Part shown: one piece after another, positions 25,034 to 33,674 of the stretch
How positions within the stretch are numbered: position 1 is the stretch's first letter
Layout of the letters: every line of letters begins with the position of its first letter
NCBI GenBank assembly: GCA_018376535.1
Contig: JAHABC010000013.1
Coordinates: 1 to 57,799 of the forward strand
DNA from: Ruminococcus sp.
GTDB lineage: Bacteria > Bacillota > Clostridia > Oscillospirales > Ruminococcaceae
DNA: 57,799 bases
Reading direction: 5' to 3'
Notes under the pieces: model-generated
The model's input: only the letters and a program-made list of their open reading frames with translations
Database searches by the model: none
What the model was told of the DNA's origin: nothing
Position numbers and translations under genes: made by a program

Positions 25034-25675
25034 ATGTTTACAGGCATAATAGAGGAAATTGGAACAGTATTAAGTATCAAAAAGGGGAGCGTATCTAGTA
25101 AGATTACTTTTGGTGGTAAAAAAATCTTTAATGATATCCATTTAGGCGATAGTATAGCAATCAATGGGGTTTGTCTTACTGCTGATACTCTTACAGATAA
25201 CTCTTTTACTGCCGATATCATGGCGGAAACTCTGCGTAGAAGTTCCTTAGGCGATTTAAAAGTGGGTAGCAAAGTAAACATGGAACGTGCTATGCTCTGT
25301 AACGGTCGATTTGGTGGACATATAGTATCTGGTCATGTGGACGCAACTGGAAAGATTATCAACTTTAAACGTGAGGAAAATGCCGTTTGGATAACTATAT
25401 CTGCTGAGAGTAAAACTTTAAAATATATAGTTGAAAAGGGTTCAGTGGCTCTTGATGGTATAAGTCTAACGGTTGCTAACGTCAACGATACATCTTTTAA
25501 AGTTTCGATAATTCCACATACTGCAAGTGAAACTACTTTACTAAATAAATCCGTTGGTGATAGAATAAATATTGAATGTGATATCATTGGAAAGTATGTT
25601 GAAAAGTTCCTAAACTTTAAAGATAGTACTTCTAATATTGATACTACATTTCTATCTAAACATGGATTTTTATAA
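25034..25675 (+). CDS. ribE: Riboflavin synthase, alpha subunit
   Basis: Joins two molecules of dimethylribityl-lumazine to give riboflavin. The start MFTGIIEEIGTV is the family signature, and two lumazine-binding barrels are visible: NGVCLTADTL in the first and DGISLTVANV in the second. Length 213 is normal. A GAGGTGA site precedes ATG 25034, 16 bases after the hsdS frame ends. Confidence 0.95.
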   Translation: MFTGIIEEIGTVLSIKKGSVSSKITFGGKKIFNDIHLGDSIAINGVCLTADTLTDNSFTADIMAETLRRSSLGDLKVGSKVNMERAMLCNGRFGGHIVSGHVDATGKIINFKREENAVWITISAESKTLKYIVEKGSVALDGISLTVANVNDTSFKVSIIPHTASETTLLNKSVGDRINIECDIIGKYVEKFLNFKDSTSNIDTTFLSKHGFL

Positions 25676-25686
25676 TCGGAAAGAAG

Positions 25687-26277
25687 TTGATTATTTTGAG
25701 TAACCTTAAAATTAGAGTGGCAACTCCTATGGATAGCCACAAAATATTAGAAGTATACAAGCCATATATCTTGAATACTGCCATAACTTTTGAGTATGAT
25801 ATTCCTACTCTTGAGGATTTTACTAATAGAATTGTATCTACATTAAAAAGATATCCATATATTGTGGCTATTGAGGATAATCAAATAGTTGGATACGCTT
25901 ACGCCTCTGAGTTTAAAAATCGTAAAGCATACGATTGGGCAGTAGAAACATCAATATATATAAAGCAAGGATTTCATGGCAAAGGTTATGGAAAAAAGTT
26001 ATATCAAGTACTTGAAGATATCTTAAAAAAGCAGAATATTCTAAATGTAAACGCTTGTATATCATGTACCAATACTGAAGACGAACATCTAACTAATGAT
26101 AGTATCTATTTTCACCAACATTTAGGATACTCCATGGTTGGAAAGTTCCATAGTTGTGGATATAAGTTCAATAAATGGTTCGATATGGTTTGGCTTGAAA
26201 AATCTTTAAATAAACATACTGTTCCAGTTAAAGATGTCATTCCATTTAATCAAATAAGTAATAACATCAATTTTTAG
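25687..26277 (+). CDS. GNAT-family N-acetyltransferase (phosphinothricin acetyltransferase-like)
   Basis: The core has the acetyl-CoA-binding signature QGFHGKGYGKKLY and the PAT/MnaT-like features FEYDIPT, AYASEFKNRKAYDWAVE and SIYFHQHLGY. Such enzymes acetylate small amines, for example phosphinothricin or methionine sulfoximine; the real substrate is unknown. The start is uncertain: TTG at 25687 or TTG at 25696 after GGAAAG; there is no suitable ATG. It lies within the riboflavin operon, with 11-base gaps on both sides, so it is co-transcribed with rib genes. The C-terminal 25 residues are an unusual extension. Confidence 0.85.
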   Translation: MIILSNLKIRVATPMDSHKILEVYKPYILNTAITFEYDIPTLEDFTNRIVSTLKRYPYIVAIEDNQIVGYAYASEFKNRKAYDWAVETSIYIKQGFHGKGYGKKLYQVLEDILKKQNILNVNACISCTNTEDEHLTNDSIYFHQHLGYSMVGKFHSCGYKFNKWFDMVWLEKSLNKHTVPVKDVIPFNQISNNINF

Positions 26278-26288
26278 GAGGATTTTTT

Positions 26289-26486
26289 ATGAAATTACCA
26301 TTTGATATTAATAATCTAGGAGAAATTACTAAACAGTTTGGAAACATCACTGGTGACGATGTTACTAATCTAAATTGGAAGTTAGTCGGTTACGACAAGG
26401 ACGGCAAGGAAAAAATGAAATTAGATGTTCCAATAGAACAAATCCTTGATATTGTTATGAAAAATAAAGATTTATTTAATAAGTAA
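26289..26486 (+). CDS. Small protein of unknown function, 65 residues
   Basis: A good AGGAGG site precedes ATG 26289. The product (begins MKLPFDINNLGEITKQFG, later WKLVGYDKDGKEKMKLDV) is small, soluble and charged, with a short predicted beta-hairpin and a C-terminal helix. I recognise no family. Its position between two acetyltransferase genes in the riboflavin operon makes expression likely, but a link to flavin metabolism is unproven. Confidence 0.65.
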   Translation: MKLPFDINNLGEITKQFGNITGDDVTNLNWKLVGYDKDGKEKMKLDVPIEQILDIVMKNKDLFNK

Positions 26487-26521
26487 TCTGCTACTAATTA
26501 GTTGAAAGGTCTAAAATATTT

Positions 26522-26944
26522 ATGATTAGAAAATTACAAGAAAATGATATCGATATAGTTATGAAGATTTGGTTAGATACTAATATTAAAACTCATAACT
26601 ATATAGATAGCTCTTATTGAATTGAAAATTATAATTATGTTAAAGATGCTATTTTAAATTCTGAAGTATATGTATATGTTGATAATAGTATATTATGTGG
26701 ATTTATAGGTTTATCGAATAATACTATTGAGGGTATATTTGTTAAATCGGATATGCAATCTAAGGGCATTGGAAAAATGTTACTAGATTATGTTAAAAAT
26801 CTTAAAGATAATTTATTTTTAAATGTATATCAAAAGAATACATATGCTTTAAAATTTTATCAAAGAGAGGGATTTTCTATTAAATCTCAACAAGTAGATG
26901 TATCTACCAATGAAATAGAATATATTATGTTATGGAAATGCTAG
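26522..26944 (+). pseudogene. GNAT acetyltransferase interrupted by one in-frame TGA
   Basis: From ATG 26522 the frame reads MIRKLQENDIDIVMKIWLDT and stops at TGA 26618-26620, then stays open to 26944. The continuation includes the acetyl-CoA loop MQSKGIGKMLLDYV and the end FYQREGFSI. The stop replaces what looks like Trp in a SYW-IENY segment, a typical position in this family, so a single TGG-to-TGA change explains it. The total would be about 140 residues, a normal GNAT length. A recent nonsense mutation is the simplest reading. Confidence 0.75.
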
Positions 26945-26979
26945 ATATAACATACTAAAAATTTAAAGGAGGTTTTAAA

Positions 26980-28194
26980 ATGTTTGAATACAATACTATT
27001 GAACAGGCTCTTGAAGATTTAAGAAATGGTAAAGTTATCATGGTTAGTGATAACGAAGACAGAGAAAACGAAGGTGATTTAATCTGTTCAGCTGAGGGGG
27101 CAACTCTTGAAAATGTAAACTTTATGGCTTGTAAAGCTAAGGGATTAATCTGTATGCCTATGAGTTCGGAGTACATTCAAAAGTTAGGATTACACCCTAT
27201 GGTTGCACATAATACAGATAATCATGAAACAGCTTTTACTGAAAGTATAGACCATGTATCTACTACTACTGGAATATCTGCACAAGAACGTTCTATTACT
27301 GCCATGAAGTGTGTAGATGATAACTCTAAACCTTGTGATTTCCGTCGCCCTGGGCATATGTTTCCACTAGAGGCTAAAAAGGGTGGCGTTCTTGAAAGAA
27401 ATGGTCATACCGAGGCTACTGTAGATTTACTTCGTCTTGCTGGTTTGAAACAAGTGGGCTTATGTTGTGAAATCATGGCAGATGACGGCACTATGATGCG
27501 TAAAGATGATTTAATAAAGTTCGCTAAGGAAAATAATCTAACTTTTATAACTATCAAGGAGTTACAAGCGTATCGTAAAAAGCACGATTTCTTTATGCAA
27601 GAAGTAGCAACTGCAAAACTTCCTACCAAGTATGGGGATTTTACTATCCATGGATTTTATAACAACATTACTATGGAGCATCATGTAGCATTGACTATGG
27701 GCGATGTATCTAATGGTGAACCAGTACTTTGTAGAGTTCATTCGGAATGTCTAACTGGTGATGTGTTCGGTTCATGCCGTTGTGATTGTGGTGAACAACT
27801 AGACAGTGCTATGAAACAAATCGCAAAAGAGGGTAGAGGAGCGTTATTATATCTAAGACAAGAGGGCAGAGGTATTGGACTAATCAACAAGATTAAAGCC
27901 TATGAACTTCAAGAACAAGGTCTTGATACTGTTGATGCTAATATCAAATTAGGATTTGCTCCCGATTTGCGTGACTATTCTTGTGGTTCGCAAATGCTAT
28001 TAAAGTTGGGAATATCTAAGTTAAGACTATTGACTAACAATCCATTAAAGATATCGGACTTATCAGAGTATGGCATTGAAATAGTCGAAAGAGTTCCAAT
28101 ACAGATTAAGTCCAATCGCTTTGATAGTTTCTACTTAAAGACAAAACAACACAAAATGGGACATCTAGTGAATTATGATAATTCAAATGATTAA
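26980..28194 (+). CDS. ribBA: Bifunctional DHBP synthase / GTP cyclohydrolase II
   Basis: Supplies both precursors of riboflavin. The N-terminal domain (about 1-200) makes dihydroxybutanone phosphate from ribulose 5-phosphate and has DNEDRENEGDL. The C-terminal domain (about 205-400) opens GTP and has the zinc site GSCRCDCGEQL with RVHSECLTGD and LRQEGRGIGL. Length 404 is standard. AAAGGAGG precedes ATG 26980. Confidence 0.96.
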   Translation: MFEYNTIEQALEDLRNGKVIMVSDNEDRENEGDLICSAEGATLENVNFMACKAKGLICMPMSSEYIQKLGLHPMVAHNTDNHETAFTESIDHVSTTTGISAQERSITAMKCVDDNSKPCDFRRPGHMFPLEAKKGGVLERNGHTEATVDLLRLAGLKQVGLCCEIMADDGTMMRKDDLIKFAKENNLTFITIKELQAYRKKHDFFMQEVATAKLPTKYGDFTIHGFYNNITMEHHVALTMGDVSNGEPVLCRVHSECLTGDVFGSCRCDCGEQLDSAMKQIAKEGRGALLYLRQEGRGIGLINKIKAYELQEQGLDTVDANIKLGFAPDLRDYSCGSQMLLKLGISKLRLLTNNPLKISDLSEYGIEIVERVPIQIKSNRFDSFYLKTKQHKMGHLVNYDNSND

Positions 28195-28214
28195 CTATTT
28201 TTGGAGGTGAGTTT

Positions 28215-28463
28215 ATGTATATTTTAATTAGAGATTTTGAAGATAATCAAATACGTCTAGTTCATATCAATGAAATAGGATACGATTATGAAAGTCAATG
28301 TATGTGGTTTGATAGTCATAATAGTATCGAAGATAGAGTAGTTCCCATTTCACAAAAAAATTATGAAAAGATACTTAGAAAATTATTTGAAGTTGGTAAA
28401 CTAGATTTATCTGATACACCTTTAAGAGCTTATTATGATAGCGATTTAGATGATGAGGAATAA
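28215..28463 (+). CDS. Small acidic protein of unknown function, 82 residues
   Basis: GGAGGTGA precedes ATG 28215. The product (begins MYILIRDFEDNQIRLVHI, ends with an Asp/Glu-rich tail) is probably a soluble alpha/beta protein. It lies between ribBA and ribH, 20 bases after ribBA and 55 before ribH, so is co-transcribed with them. I recognise no family and see no catalytic motif. Confidence 0.65.
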   Translation: MYILIRDFEDNQIRLVHINEIGYDYESQCMWFDSHNSIEDRVVPISQKNYEKILRKLFEVGKLDLSDTPLRAYYDSDLDDEE

Positions 28464-28518
28464 ACAAACAACTCATTTGTTTGTTAAAATAAATCTTAAT
28501 TGAAAAGGAGTTTTTTAA

Positions 28519-28980
28519 ATGAACATAATCGAAGGAAAATACTTAGGCAATGACCTTAAAATAGGTATAGTTGCATCAAGATTTAATGAATTTATAGTAA
28601 GTAAGCTAATCGGAGGGGCAGAAGATTGTCTACTTCGCCACGATGTTAAATCCGAAAATATAGACCTTGCTTGGACTTCAGGAGCTTTTGAAATTCCATT
28701 AGTTGCTCAAAAGATGGCTCAAAGTGGCAAGTATGATGGAATAATCTGTTTGGGTGCAGTAATTAGAGGTGCTACAAGTCACTATGATTACGTTTGTGCA
28801 GAAGTATCTAAAGGAATAGCAACAGTATCTTTACAGAGTGGCGTTCCAGTAATGTTCGGAGTTCTTACTACTGATAACATTGAACAGGCTATTGAACGTG
28901 CAGGAACTAAAGCAGGTAACAAGGGTACTGATTGTGCTATGTCAGTTCTTGAAATGATTAATCTTATGAAACAACTTTAA
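28519..28980 (+). CDS. ribH: 6,7-dimethyl-8-ribityllumazine synthase
   Basis: Penultimate step of riboflavin synthesis; the protein forms icosahedral or pentameric shells. Signatures are GIVASRFNEFI, WTSGAFEIPL and GAVIRGATSHYDYV with the catalytic His. Length 153 is normal. It is the last gene of the operon; a strong hairpin follows. Confidence 0.96.
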   Translation: MNIIEGKYLGNDLKIGIVASRFNEFIVSKLIGGAEDCLLRHDVKSENIDLAWTSGAFEIPLVAQKMAQSGKYDGIICLGAVIRGATSHYDYVCAEVSKGIATVSLQSGVPVMFGVLTTDNIEQAIERAGTKAGNKGTDCAMSVLEMINLMKQL

Positions 28981-28990
28981 AAAGTATCAA

Positions 28991-29026
28991 GGCAGATTTC
29001 AATTAATCTGCCTATTGACTTTTTTA
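28991..29026 (+). terminator. Terminator of the riboflavin operon
   Basis: GGCAGATT (28991-28998) pairs with AATCTGCC (29005-29012). A T-rich stretch follows, overlapping the next promoter's -35. Confidence 0.8.
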
Positions 29027-29043
29027 GAATAGTATACTATAAT
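29015..29043 (+). promoter_or_regulatory. Promoter of the HAD phosphatase gene
   Basis: TTGACT (29015-29020), 17-bp spacer, TATAAT (29038-29043). Confidence 0.8.
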
Positions 29044-29080
29044 ATCTATATGAAATTGATTTCACAAAGGAGAATTTTAT

Positions 29081-29875
29081 ATGAAAGCTGTTTTTTTCGA
29101 TATAGATGGTACTATTATTTCCGATGATGGAAAGAAATATATTCCACAGTCTACCAAAGATACTATTAATATGCTCCGTCAAAACGGTTGCATGACTTTT
29201 ATCAATACTGGTAGAGTGTATTGCAATGTAAATCCCGAAATTAAAAAACTAGGTTTTAATGGATATCTATGTGGTTGTGGAACTAACATAATCGTAGATG
29301 GCAAAGAACTATTTCACAATAGTTTAGATAAAGACTTCTGTTTAGAAGTCGCTCACATGATTAGACAATGTAATCTTGAACCTTTATATGAACATCGTGA
29401 TGGAATATTCTTTGATAATACTATGTGTACTGAAAATCGTGCTTTAAGATTAAAGGCTTTATTCGATAAAGAGGGCAAAGATGTCAACAGAGGTATTGAA
29501 CACCCAAACTTTATATTTGATAAGTTCTTAATTTGGAAAGATGATACTCCAAACACTCAAAAGTTAATCGACTTTTTAGAACCTAACTTTGAGTGTATAC
29601 ATCGTGAGGAAAATGGTGAGGCTTTTATGGAAGTAGTTCCTAAAGGATTTACTAAATCTACTGCTATAGATATGGTTGCTAAAATGTTCAATATCAATGA
29701 TGATGACCTATATGCAATCGGTGATGGCGAAAATGATTTACCTATGCTTAAAGCTGTAAAAAATAGTATTGCTATGAAAGGTAATTCTGTAATATATCCA
29801 TACGTTTCGTATATAACAGATACCCTTTATAATGATGGTATTCAAAAGGCTATGCAACACTTCAAACTTATATAG
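29081..29875 (+). CDS. Cof-type HAD-superfamily phosphatase
   Basis: HAD hydrolase of the Cof/YidA subgroup that removes phosphate from small metabolites, possibly sugar phosphates or flavin precursors. Motif I is FFDIDGTI with the nucleophile Asp7. Motif II is INTGR, and motif IV is GDGENDLPML. A type IIB cap lies between. Length 264 is usual. It follows the riboflavin operon but has its own promoter. Some Cof-like enzymes dephosphorylate the ribityl-pyrimidine intermediate, a step otherwise unassigned here, so a role in that pathway is possible but not shown. Confidence 0.88.
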   Translation: MKAVFFDIDGTIISDDGKKYIPQSTKDTINMLRQNGCMTFINTGRVYCNVNPEIKKLGFNGYLCGCGTNIIVDGKELFHNSLDKDFCLEVAHMIRQCNLEPLYEHRDGIFFDNTMCTENRALRLKALFDKEGKDVNRGIEHPNFIFDKFLIWKDDTPNTQKLIDFLEPNFECIHREENGEAFMEVVPKGFTKSTAIDMVAKMFNINDDDLYAIGDGENDLPMLKAVKNSIAMKGNSVIYPYVSYITDTLYNDGIQKAMQHFKLI

Positions 29876-29881
29876 ATAAAA

Positions 29882-29908
29882 ATTCCCTTATCCGTTGGAT
29901 AAGGGAAT
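29882..29908. terminator. Bidirectional terminator
   Basis: A 12-bp perfect stem ATTCCCTTATCC/GGATAAGGGAAT (29882-29893 with 29897-29908), with T-rich flanks on both strands, between convergent genes. Confidence 0.88.
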
Positions 29909-29929
29909 AGTTATATACTTTTTTAAACG

Positions 29930-31129
29930 TTAATATCCATAGATATTACTACTGCTATCATTATAGTATGTAGAATTATAATCGTAAGCATAAGTGGTAG
30001 TATTATAGTTGTAATAGTTTTTAGGTTGTCTGTCGAAAGTTGTGGCATCGGATTTTACATAGTTATCGTAATAATCTTTAGAGTCGTCATAGTCGGAATT
30101 GTCTGGGTTGACGTATTGAGTTTCATTATTAAAGTAGTTATTAGGATTTTCATAAGTAGTTGCTATAGTTGTGGTTTCAAGATAGTTTTCAGTAGAAGTT
30201 TCTTCAGTAGTGGTGGTAGTTTCAAGAGTAGTTGTAGTAGTATCTTCAGTGGTAGTAGTAGTATCTTCGTAAGTTCCATCTAGGTGAGAGTTTACTATTT
30301 CCATTACAGAACCAAAGCCAGTAGCCTCAGTTTTAGAGAACTCTACGCTTGTACCATCTAAGTTAGTTAAGGTTAGAACGGAAGTATCTGGATTAAAGTT
30401 CCATTTATAGTAGATAAAATCGGAAGTTTCATTATCTATTATATAGAAAGTATCTACAGTAAGTCCCCATTTGCCGTCATAGTATGTAGTATCGGGAGTG
30501 TTTTTATTAGCAAGATATAAATATATATCTCCGTAGTTGCACACTAGGAAGTCTACATCTACATCGTTAGTACCGACCCAAAAGCCACCATCGGTTACGG
30601 CTGATATATCGTTAAAAGATTGCGTTAAGTCATCGCATACAGTGGAGAAGTCTTTAGTTGGAGTATCTGCCATAGTGAAGTATATACCTTCCATATACAA
30701 AAAAGTATCACCATTTTGAAACTTATGTAATGAGTAATCATAGTAGGTTATCATTTCGGTCAAATTGATATCGGAGTATACTGTAATTTTTTGGTCATCT
30801 ATAGTCCAATAGCCAGTTATATCTTCGTCTTGCCAACCACTAGATAGCATACTACTTACAGTAATAGTATTATCTGTAAAGGTGAAACTCATGATATTTC
30901 TAGTGCCATTAGCACCAATCCAGCAGGTGTTCTGTAGTTTTTCTTGTAGAGTTAGTTCCCTAGAGGTAGTAACTTCTTGAGTAGTAGTGGTGGTCTGGAC
31001 AGATGTAGTAGTTTCTTGAAGATAACTGTCACCAAGGTTTATATCGGCAGTTCTTGAATTGTTACACCCTACGAAGAATAACATAGATGTTATTATTGCT
31101 GTATATACTAATTTTGAAGTGTTTTTCAT
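29930..31129 (-). CDS. Putative lipoprotein with Thr-rich linkers
   Basis: A lipobox FVGC (Cys22) follows a short signal peptide. After a Thr-rich spacer, residues about 60-275 form a Trp- and Asp-rich region with two similar segments (CWIGANG..., GFWVGTND...) ending in alternating beta strands, suggesting a repeated beta domain. Another Thr/Glu linker and an Asn/Tyr-rich C-terminal tail follow. The domain resembles generic lipoprotein domains of gut Clostridia, but I cannot name it. It is probably on the cell surface. It lies next to cellulase genes in the same direction but has its own terminator. Confidence 0.6.
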   Translation of the reverse strand: MKNTSKLVYTAIITSMLFFVGCNNSRTADINLGDSYLQETTTSVQTTTTTQEVTTSRELTLQEKLQNTCWIGANGTRNIMSFTFTDNTITVSSMLSSGWQDEDITGYWTIDDQKITVYSDINLTEMITYYDYSLHKFQNGDTFLYMEGIYFTMADTPTKDFSTVCDDLTQSFNDISAVTDGGFWVGTNDVDVDFLVCNYGDIYLYLANKNTPDTTYYDGKWGLTVDTFYIIDNETSDFIYYKWNFNPDTSVLTLTNLDGTSVEFSKTEATGFGSVMEIVNSHLDGTYEDTTTTTEDTTTTTLETTTTTEETSTENYLETTTIATTYENPNNYFNNETQYVNPDNSDYDDSKDYYDNYVKSDATTFDRQPKNYYNYNTTTYAYDYNSTYYNDSSSNIYGY

Positions 31130-31269
31130 ATAAATTCCCCTTTTTTTTGGATACTTATAATATTATATATTAATTTGGTAGTAAAATCAAGAGTTTAAAA
31201 GAAATCTGTTAGTTAGCAGATATATTTCTTATCGAAATTTAGAGAACTCTGTTGAAACATATACAAAAA

Positions 31270-31299
31270 ATGCAGATACTAACTTAATAGTATCTGCAT
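31270..31299 (-). terminator. Terminator of the first GH9 gene
   Basis: A 12-bp perfect stem ATGCAGATACTA/TAGTATCTGCAT, followed on the minus strand by TTTTTTG. Confidence 0.9.
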
Positions 31300-31319
31300 A
31301 GATATATATATCTTTAAGA

Positions 31320-33467
31320 TTATAGTTCAGCTAAACCTAGTAGATATTTCTTTAGTTGTAATAGGTCGTTACTCTTAACATCTCCGTCACCGTTGATATC
31401 AGCACTAACACGAACTATTTCAGTTTCTTCGGATAAGCCTAGTAAGAACTTCTTTAATAGTAGTAAATCATTAGATTTAACATTACCATCGCCATTAACG
31501 TCGCCTAATATAACGTATGGTAGTGGTTCAGTAGTGGTAGTAGTAGGTTCAGTATCGGTAGGTTGAGTAGTAGTAGGTTCAGTAGTAGTTACTGATGATA
31601 GTTTAATTTCAGTAAGATAAGGAGAAGTATCTTCAGCAACAACTGTGAAATCTACAGCATCACCTACTTTAAATTGTGAAAAATCAAAGTGGTTATAATT
31701 TTTGCAAACAATAGTTTTACCATCATATTCAAGCGTAATAGTATCATTGTCAGTATCAATAGCTACTACTGTACCAGAATGGTCAACAGGATGGTCATAT
31801 CCACCAGTACCACCGTTTGTAGTAGTAACTGTAATAGGCTCAGTAGTGGTTGGTTCAGTAGTAGTAGGTTCAGTAGTGGTTGGTTCGGTGGTAGTAGGCT
31901 CAGTAGTAGTTGATTCAGAGGTAGTAGTTTCAGTTGGATTATCACTGCCCCAATTACCAAACTTATGATTTTCGTCTATTTCAGTAGCCTCTGTGATAAT
32001 ACTATTTAGCTTGTCAGTACCGTTGCCATACTTATCATAAAGACCAGCAATAGCCATTATAAAGCAACCGTTGTAATCAAGAGCAGGTTCAGTAAATGAA
32101 TATTGGTCAGCCTTATCTTCATAAGTACCATTTTCACCAGTAGGGCCACCAATTAAAGCACCATATAGGGTATATTTTGCTGATGGGTTTTGACTAACAT
32201 CTGCTGAGCAGTTAGCTGCTCTATGGTGAATATGTACAGGCCAACTTTCGCCGTAACCTATTAGATAGCTTGTATTACTATTATTATCTCCTAATAGATA
32301 GTCCATGTTCTTTTTAGCATACTCATAGAATTGGTCGTTGCCAGTAGCACTAGCATATTGCATAGCATACATCTGCCAAGCACAATTGTAACGTGATGCT
32401 CCCCAGCCACCACCTATAGTATAGTATTTTGGACTATAATCAGTAGTTTGTTTATCCATTTCGAACTTTAATTCATTAGTAAAGGCATCGCCAAAACCTA
32501 GTTGAGATAGTAGAGTAGAATATCCACCCCAAACCTTGTCCCAAGTGTAAATCCAGTGGTCATATTCGCCATTGTAAACGCCTTGTTGTGGAGTTATTGG
32601 ATTATAACTATCTATTTGACCACTTGCTAGGTGACACCATAAGTCACCCCAAGCAATGTCATCATTTTGAGAAGTACTAGAATAGTAAGAACCAACGCCA
32701 TCATAAGTAGCATTTTTGTAAGTAGAACCGAACTTTTGTAGAGCGTTAGCATACTTTAAACATTCACTAGCGTAGTTGCTATCTACTTCCTTGAATGCCA
32801 TAGATGCACTTGCTAAAGCTGCTGCCATTTGACAAGCTGCATCTGTAGAGTTTTTAGATTTTGTAGCCCAATATGTAGGTCTGTTCATAGTTTGAGTTTC
32901 AGGTGCAGACCATTCACCATGGTCATTATCGCCACCAACCATGTAACAGAAAGTAACGACGTCGTCATTATCATCAAGATATGTAACTTTCATAAAGTAG
33001 TCGCACATTTCTTTTAGTATATCAAAAAGATGGTCTTTAGTACCAGTTTCAGTAAAAGCCTCTGGATATTGATTATATGCCCATGCTAAGTTAGTAGATG
33101 AAAATGCCATAGTCATAGAGAATTTTAGATGGTCACCCGCATCATGGTATCCACCAGATACATCAACGGTATTAGAACCACCGTTAGCATTTTTGATAAA
33201 CTCCTTTTCAGCAGAACCTAAACCTTGAGCATTATCTAAAGATGCTTCACTATCGTAAGTATGACAGTTACCTCTCCAAGTTAATGGATTGTCATTAACT
33301 TCAGTACCACATTGGTTTCCATCATAGAAGTATAGTGATAGTGCTAAGGCATCACCATAGTTGATGGTGGTTTCAGCTGATGCTACAGCAGGATTTATCA
33401 TGCTAGAAGTTAATAGCATAGATGCACTTAATACTCCTGCAACTGCTCTTTTGAAATTCTTATTCAT
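31320..33467 (-). CDS. Glycoside hydrolase family 9 cellulase with C-terminal dockerin
   Basis: Secreted endoglucanase-type enzyme, 715 residues. A signal peptide (about 1-30) ends near VASAE. The GH9 (alpha/alpha)6 domain (about 33-500) has SGGYHDAGDHLKFSM with the catalytic Asp pair, HIHHRAAN, and FTEPALDYNG with the catalytic Glu. A Thr/Glu/Pro linker follows, then a 60-residue module (GTVVAIDTDNDTITL) also found in the other GH9 protein, another linker, and a type I dockerin of two calcium loops (DVNGDGNVKSND, DINGDGDVKSND). The dockerin predicts assembly on a cohesin scaffold that is not in this window. There is no carbohydrate-binding module. Confidence 0.95.
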   Translation of the reverse strand: MNKNFKRAVAGVLSASMLLTSSMINPAVASAETTINYGDALALSLYFYDGNQCGTEVNDNPLTWRGNCHTYDSEASLDNAQGLGSAEKEFIKNANGGSNTVDVSGGYHDAGDHLKFSMTMAFSSTNLAWAYNQYPEAFTETGTKDHLFDILKEMCDYFMKVTYLDDNDDVVTFCYMVGGDNDHGEWSAPETQTMNRPTYWATKSKNSTDAACQMAAALASASMAFKEVDSNYASECLKYANALQKFGSTYKNATYDGVGSYYSSTSQNDDIAWGDLWCHLASGQIDSYNPITPQQGVYNGEYDHWIYTWDKVWGGYSTLLSQLGFGDAFTNELKFEMDKQTTDYSPKYYTIGGGWGASRYNCAWQMYAMQYASATGNDQFYEYAKKNMDYLLGDNNSNTSYLIGYGESWPVHIHHRAANCSADVSQNPSAKYTLYGALIGGPTGENGTYEDKADQYSFTEPALDYNGCFIMAIAGLYDKYGNGTDKLNSIITEATEIDENHKFGNWGSDNPTETTTSESTTTEPTTTEPTTTEPTTTEPTTTEPITVTTTNGGTGGYDHPVDHSGTVVAIDTDNDTITLEYDGKTIVCKNYNHFDFSQFKVGDAVDFTVVAEDTSPYLTEIKLSSVTTTEPTTTQPTDTEPTTTTTEPLPYVILGDVNGDGNVKSNDLLLLKKFLLGLSEETEIVRVSADINGDGDVKSNDLLQLKKYLLGLAEL

Positions 33468-33520
33468 TTTAATTAAACCTCCATAGATATATTTTCAGTT
33501 ACAAAATACTTTATGAGTTA

Positions 33521-33549
33521 AGTATAGCATTAATTGACTTAAATTTCAA
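33521..33549 (-). promoter_or_regulatory. Promoter of the first GH9 gene
   Basis: On the minus strand TTGAAA (33544-33549), 17-bp spacer, TATACT (33521-33526). Confidence 0.75.
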
Positions 33550-33619
33550 GATATTCTTAAAAATTTTATCATAATATATATTTAAAGTTAACAGTATTTA
33601 TACAATATCACTAAAAAAG

Positions 33620-33650
33620 ACAAGATGTCCTTATTTTAAGAACATCTTGT
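33620..33650 (-). terminator. Terminator of the PrsA-like gene
   Basis: ACAAGATGT pairs with ACATCTTGT (33620-33628 with 33642-33650), extended by an inner CTTA/TAAG. The minus strand continues TTTTTTAG. Confidence 0.85.
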
Positions 33651-33674
33651 AAAAAATATATGATGTATTATAAA

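Noticed and set aside
26618..26620. UGA read as tryptophan or selenocysteine
   Set aside because: TGG is used for Trp throughout, other genes end at TGA, and no SECIS-like hairpin is evident.
31689..31968. Ser/Val-rich ORFs on the plus strand inside the first GH9 gene
   Set aside because: They are antisense shadows of the Thr/Glu/Pro linker of the real gene.
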